A stretch of 64,000 nucleotides of DNA from CAZLMW01 sp964560875 (GTDB lineage Bacteria; Myxococcota_A; UBA9042). The stretch lies in the NCBI GenBank assembly GCA_964560875.1, contig CAZLMW010000005.1, forward strand, positions 1-64,000, read 5' to 3'. The position numbers and the translations under genes were made by a program. Every line of letters begins with the position of its first letter. Position 1 is the stretch's first letter. The notes under the pieces are model-generated. The model saw nothing but the letters and a program-made list of their open reading frames with translations. It did no database searches and was not told where the DNA came from. Positions 62,134 through 64,000 of this stretch are shown piece by piece.

Positions 62134-63123
62134 TCATCCGTCCGTCTTGCGGCGGACCCCCGACGGTCGCCTCGACGTGCCCGAATGCCTGCGAATCGGT
62201 TCGGAAGGCCGTCGAATGGGCGCGGATGGCCGACGAATCGGGGCTGATTGCCGTCGCACGGGTTCGGACGCCCTCTCGCCCGTTCGGAGACCCGGCCGGC
62301 CCACGGGGGTTCGGTTCGCCTTGAGCTGGGCACCGACAAAGCGCGCGATCACGTCCACGGCAACGCGGTGTCCGCGGGTCGACAGCGAGGTGAACGTCGG
62401 CCCCGACGTGTGGTTGATTGCGGCGTCCAGCGTCGCGTTGTGAATGTGCAGGACATCGGCGACCGTGCCGCGTTGGCGGGCGAGTCCATCGATGAAACGC
62501 TGCAGTGTTCGCACGGCCTCGCGCCGGTCGGGCGCGCTGCCATCGAGCGCCGGAGCGAGCAGCTTCTTGTAGATCTCGACCAGCTCCGCATGCCGTTCGG
62601 GTGACCGATCGGAAAGCAGCTTCCTGCCGCATCCGTCAAACGTGGCCGAGACCATCTGGTAGCAAGCCTCGACCGCGTGATCGGCGCGGCTGGAAACGTC
62701 TCGGGCCCGGGCCCGGTAGATGGACGCAAGCGACGCATCGACGGCGCGGTTGATCAGGTAGCGATCGATGCCACGCTTGGACACGACCTCGTCCGCGCCG
62801 CCTTTTCGGCAGGCCGTCGCCAGGTTCTCATCGACCTCTTCGGTGACCACGATGACAGGCACATTGCGGTGCTGCTGCGTGAGCTTCACGAGCGCTTCGA
62901 ACCCGGGCAAGTCGCTCAGCAGCAGATCCATGATGACGAGGTCGATACGGTCTTCGGCCAGCATCTGCATCGCGTCTTCGTGGGTCGTGGCATGGCGCAC
63001 CTGGAAGCGTCCCGTCCCGCGGCCCAGCATTCGCTCGATCATCCGGCGGTCGGCGTCCGCGCTGTCGAGCAACAGGACGACGGGTTCGACATAAGATGAA
63101 GACGTGGTCGATTGACGGCGCAT
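62134..63123 (-). CDS. Response regulator with an RRxS-repeat tail
   Basis: 329 residues. ATG 63123 is preceded by GAGG; ATG 63162 is possible. Residues 14-125 are a receiver domain: acidic Asp 20, phosphoacceptor Asp 66 (DLVIMDLLLSDLPG), Thr 94 and Lys 116 (SKRG). A helical region with His and Asp/Glu follows. The last 43 residues are six heptads of the form PIRRPSA, five of them RRxS. No DNA-binding domain is present, so it may act by protein contacts. No histidine kinase is adjacent. Confidence 0.8.
   Translation of the reverse strand: MRRQSTTSSSYVEPVVLLLDSADADRRMIERMLGRGTGRFQVRHATTHEDAMQMLAEDRIDLVIMDLLLSDLPGFEALVKLTQQHRNVPVIVVTEEVDENLATACRKGGADEVVSKRGIDRYLINRAVDASLASIYRARARDVSSRADHAVEACYQMVSATFDGCGRKLLSDRSPERHAELVEIYKKLLAPALDGSAPDRREAVRTLQRFIDGLARQRGTVADVLHIHNATLDAAINHTSGPTFTSLSTRGHRVAVDVIARFVGAQLKANRTPVGRPGLRTGERASEPVRRQSAPIRRPSAPIRRPSEPIRRHSGTSRRPSGVRRKTDG
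62158..62265 (-). repeat. 21-bp imperfect tandem repeats in the response-regulator tail
   Basis: Five to six diverged 21-bp units encode RRxS heptads. Divergence at all codon positions shows that the array is older than the other tandem repeats in the window. Confidence 0.7.
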
Positions 63124-63160
63124 CGGGACCTCGGGGGCTGCAGCTGCATCCACTGTATCC

Positions 63161-63367
63161 ATGTTGGAACATGTGGCCAACCACAATGGCGGCCCCAGAG
63201 CCGCCGCTGTTCCCACGGCCCGGCACAATGGTCCGCGACGCTTTGTCGAAGTGAAAGGTCCCGGCGACCAGCTACAGCCCAATCAGAAGCGCTGGCTGCA
63301 GGCGCTCGAGGAGGTTGGCGTTGACGCGAGCGTAGTCGATGTCCGGTGGGCGGCCGGCAGCCCATGA
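63161..63367 (+). CDS. VRR-NUC nuclease-like fragment
   Basis: 68 residues. RRFVEVKGPGDQLQPNQKRW matches the C-terminal half of the VRR-NUC nuclease core: EVKGPGDxLxxxQ contains the Glu-x-Lys of the PD-(D/E)XK motif. The preceding Asp-containing strand of the fold is missing; upstream residues (MLEHVANHNGGPRAAAVPT) do not look like it. It overlaps the 5' leader of the divergent response-regulator gene by a few bases if that gene starts at 63162. Probably a gene remnant, less likely a small stand-alone domain. Confidence 0.5.
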   Translation: MLEHVANHNGGPRAAAVPTARHNGPRRFVEVKGPGDQLQPNQKRWLQALEEVGVDASVVDVRWAAGSP

Positions 63368-63440
63368 GCCGCGAAGAGAGCCAAGCCTCGTTCACCCCTC
63401 GATATTCGGCCTGCTGGACCGAATGTGGCAAGCTGCCGCC

Positions 63441-64000
63441 ATGAAGAACCGCACCATTGTTGGCCTTGCCGCCGCCGCACTTTCTCTCACCCTCGCCGCA
63501 CCCGCCGCGGCCGCTGTTCCAGCCACGGTCGCCATGCACGGAACGCTGCATTCGGCCGGTGGTGGACCGGTCGCCGACGGCATCTACGGCGTCACCATCG
63601 CGCTCTATGCCGGCGAAAACGATAAGGTGGCGGCGTGGAGCAACCTCGTGCTGGTCAAGGTCACTCACGGCCACTTCGCGCACCCGCTGGGCAGCAAGAA
63701 GGCGCTCGATGCCAAGCTGCTCGGGACGTTCGGTTGGCTCGGCGTGACCGTCGGCCAGGACCCGGAGTTGCCGCGTGTTCGCCTTCACAGCGCGCTCTTC
63801 GCCCGCCACGCCGCGGTCGCCAACGCCGTCGCATGTTCGGGCTGCATCACCGCCACGCACCTCGCCAAGGGCCTGTTGAGCACCGGAGTCCCCGACGGGT
63901 CGATCACCGCCAAGAAGGTCACGTTCGCCTGGGCCGCCGCAGACAAGGCCGGTGGCAAGGCCCTCGCAGCCAAGATCGCCGACAGTGCCAAGAACGCCGA
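63441..64000 (+). CDS. Secreted protein, 5' part (cut by the window end)
   Basis: At least 186 residues from ATG 63441, open to the last base. Signal peptide LALAAAALSLTLAAPAAA-like (MKNRTIVGLAAAALSLTLAA). The rest matches the N-terminal domain of the 725-residue protein at 13403: MHGTLHSAGGGPVADGIYGV, GHFAHPLGSKKALDAK, LGVTVGQDPELPRVRL, then CSGC as the counterpart of CKDC. The two are paralogues; whether this one also has P-domain and fibrinogen-like parts is not visible. Confidence 0.8.
   Translation, partial: MKNRTIVGLAAAALSLTLAAPAAAAVPATVAMHGTLHSAGGGPVADGIYGVTIALYAGENDKVAAWSNLVLVKVTHGHFAHPLGSKKALDAKLLGTFGWLGVTVGQDPELPRVRLHSALFARHAAVANAVACSGCITATHLAKGLLSTGVPDGSITAKKVTFAWAAADKAGGKALAAKIADSAKNA

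Overview
The window is GC-rich (roughly two thirds G+C by eye) and dominated by short operons of exported lipoproteins with Cys-rich and beta-propeller repeats. It also carries an ECF sigma factor with a FecR-like partner, an FHA/sigma-54-type activator beside a Ser/Thr kinase, DUF1552/DUF1592 proteins and outer-membrane barrels. This mix is typical of Myxococcota or Bradymonadota-like former deltaproteobacteria. That placement is inferred from gene content; there is no rRNA, tRNA, integrase or phage gene in the window.

Layout. 0.1-2.1 kb: a haem-motif lipoprotein, a ketopantoate-reductase-like enzyme and a thioredoxin-like [2Fe-2S] protein. 2.2-9.8 kb: a BlaI-type repressor, an M56 membrane protease with a His/Cys-rich loop, and a TolC / His-rich adaptor / CzcA efflux system. 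This reads as a metal-sensing and metal-export island with a shared inverted repeat at blaI and at the first efflux gene. 10-20 kb: a CotH-like kinase, ATP synthase subunit c behind a good sigma-54 promoter match, a YghU-like GST, and three large secreted proteins, one with a broken 3' end. 20-25 kb: an acyl-CoA ligase facing an MMPL/RND transporter. 25-35 kb: three lipoproteins built from a strict CX3C-X9-CX3C module, a DUF1552/DUF1592 pair, an ECF sigma/FecR operon and a LOG-family protein. 35-40.6 kb: a PIN-domain toxin-like pair, an SLC12-like transporter, and a Cys-rich lipoprotein gene split by an in-frame stop. 40.6-46 kb: dispersed repeats, decayed DNA and an outer-membrane protein operon. 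46-52 kb: an FHA-AAA+ activator divergent from a kinase, a degenerate cyclase membrane protein, and a barrel/hydrolase pair. 52-64 kb: a 2785-residue lipoprotein with four six-bladed NHL propellers, a response regulator with an RRxS-repeat tail, a nuclease fragment, and the 5' part of a secreted protein cut by the window edge.

The most unusual material is the twin-CX3C lipoprotein family, the M56/BlaI metal-efflux module, the propeller lipoprotein, several families of short dispersed repeats (one with perfect 15-bp terminal inverted repeats), and three genes disrupted by single-base changes. All statements come from reading the sequence and from family knowledge; no searches were run.
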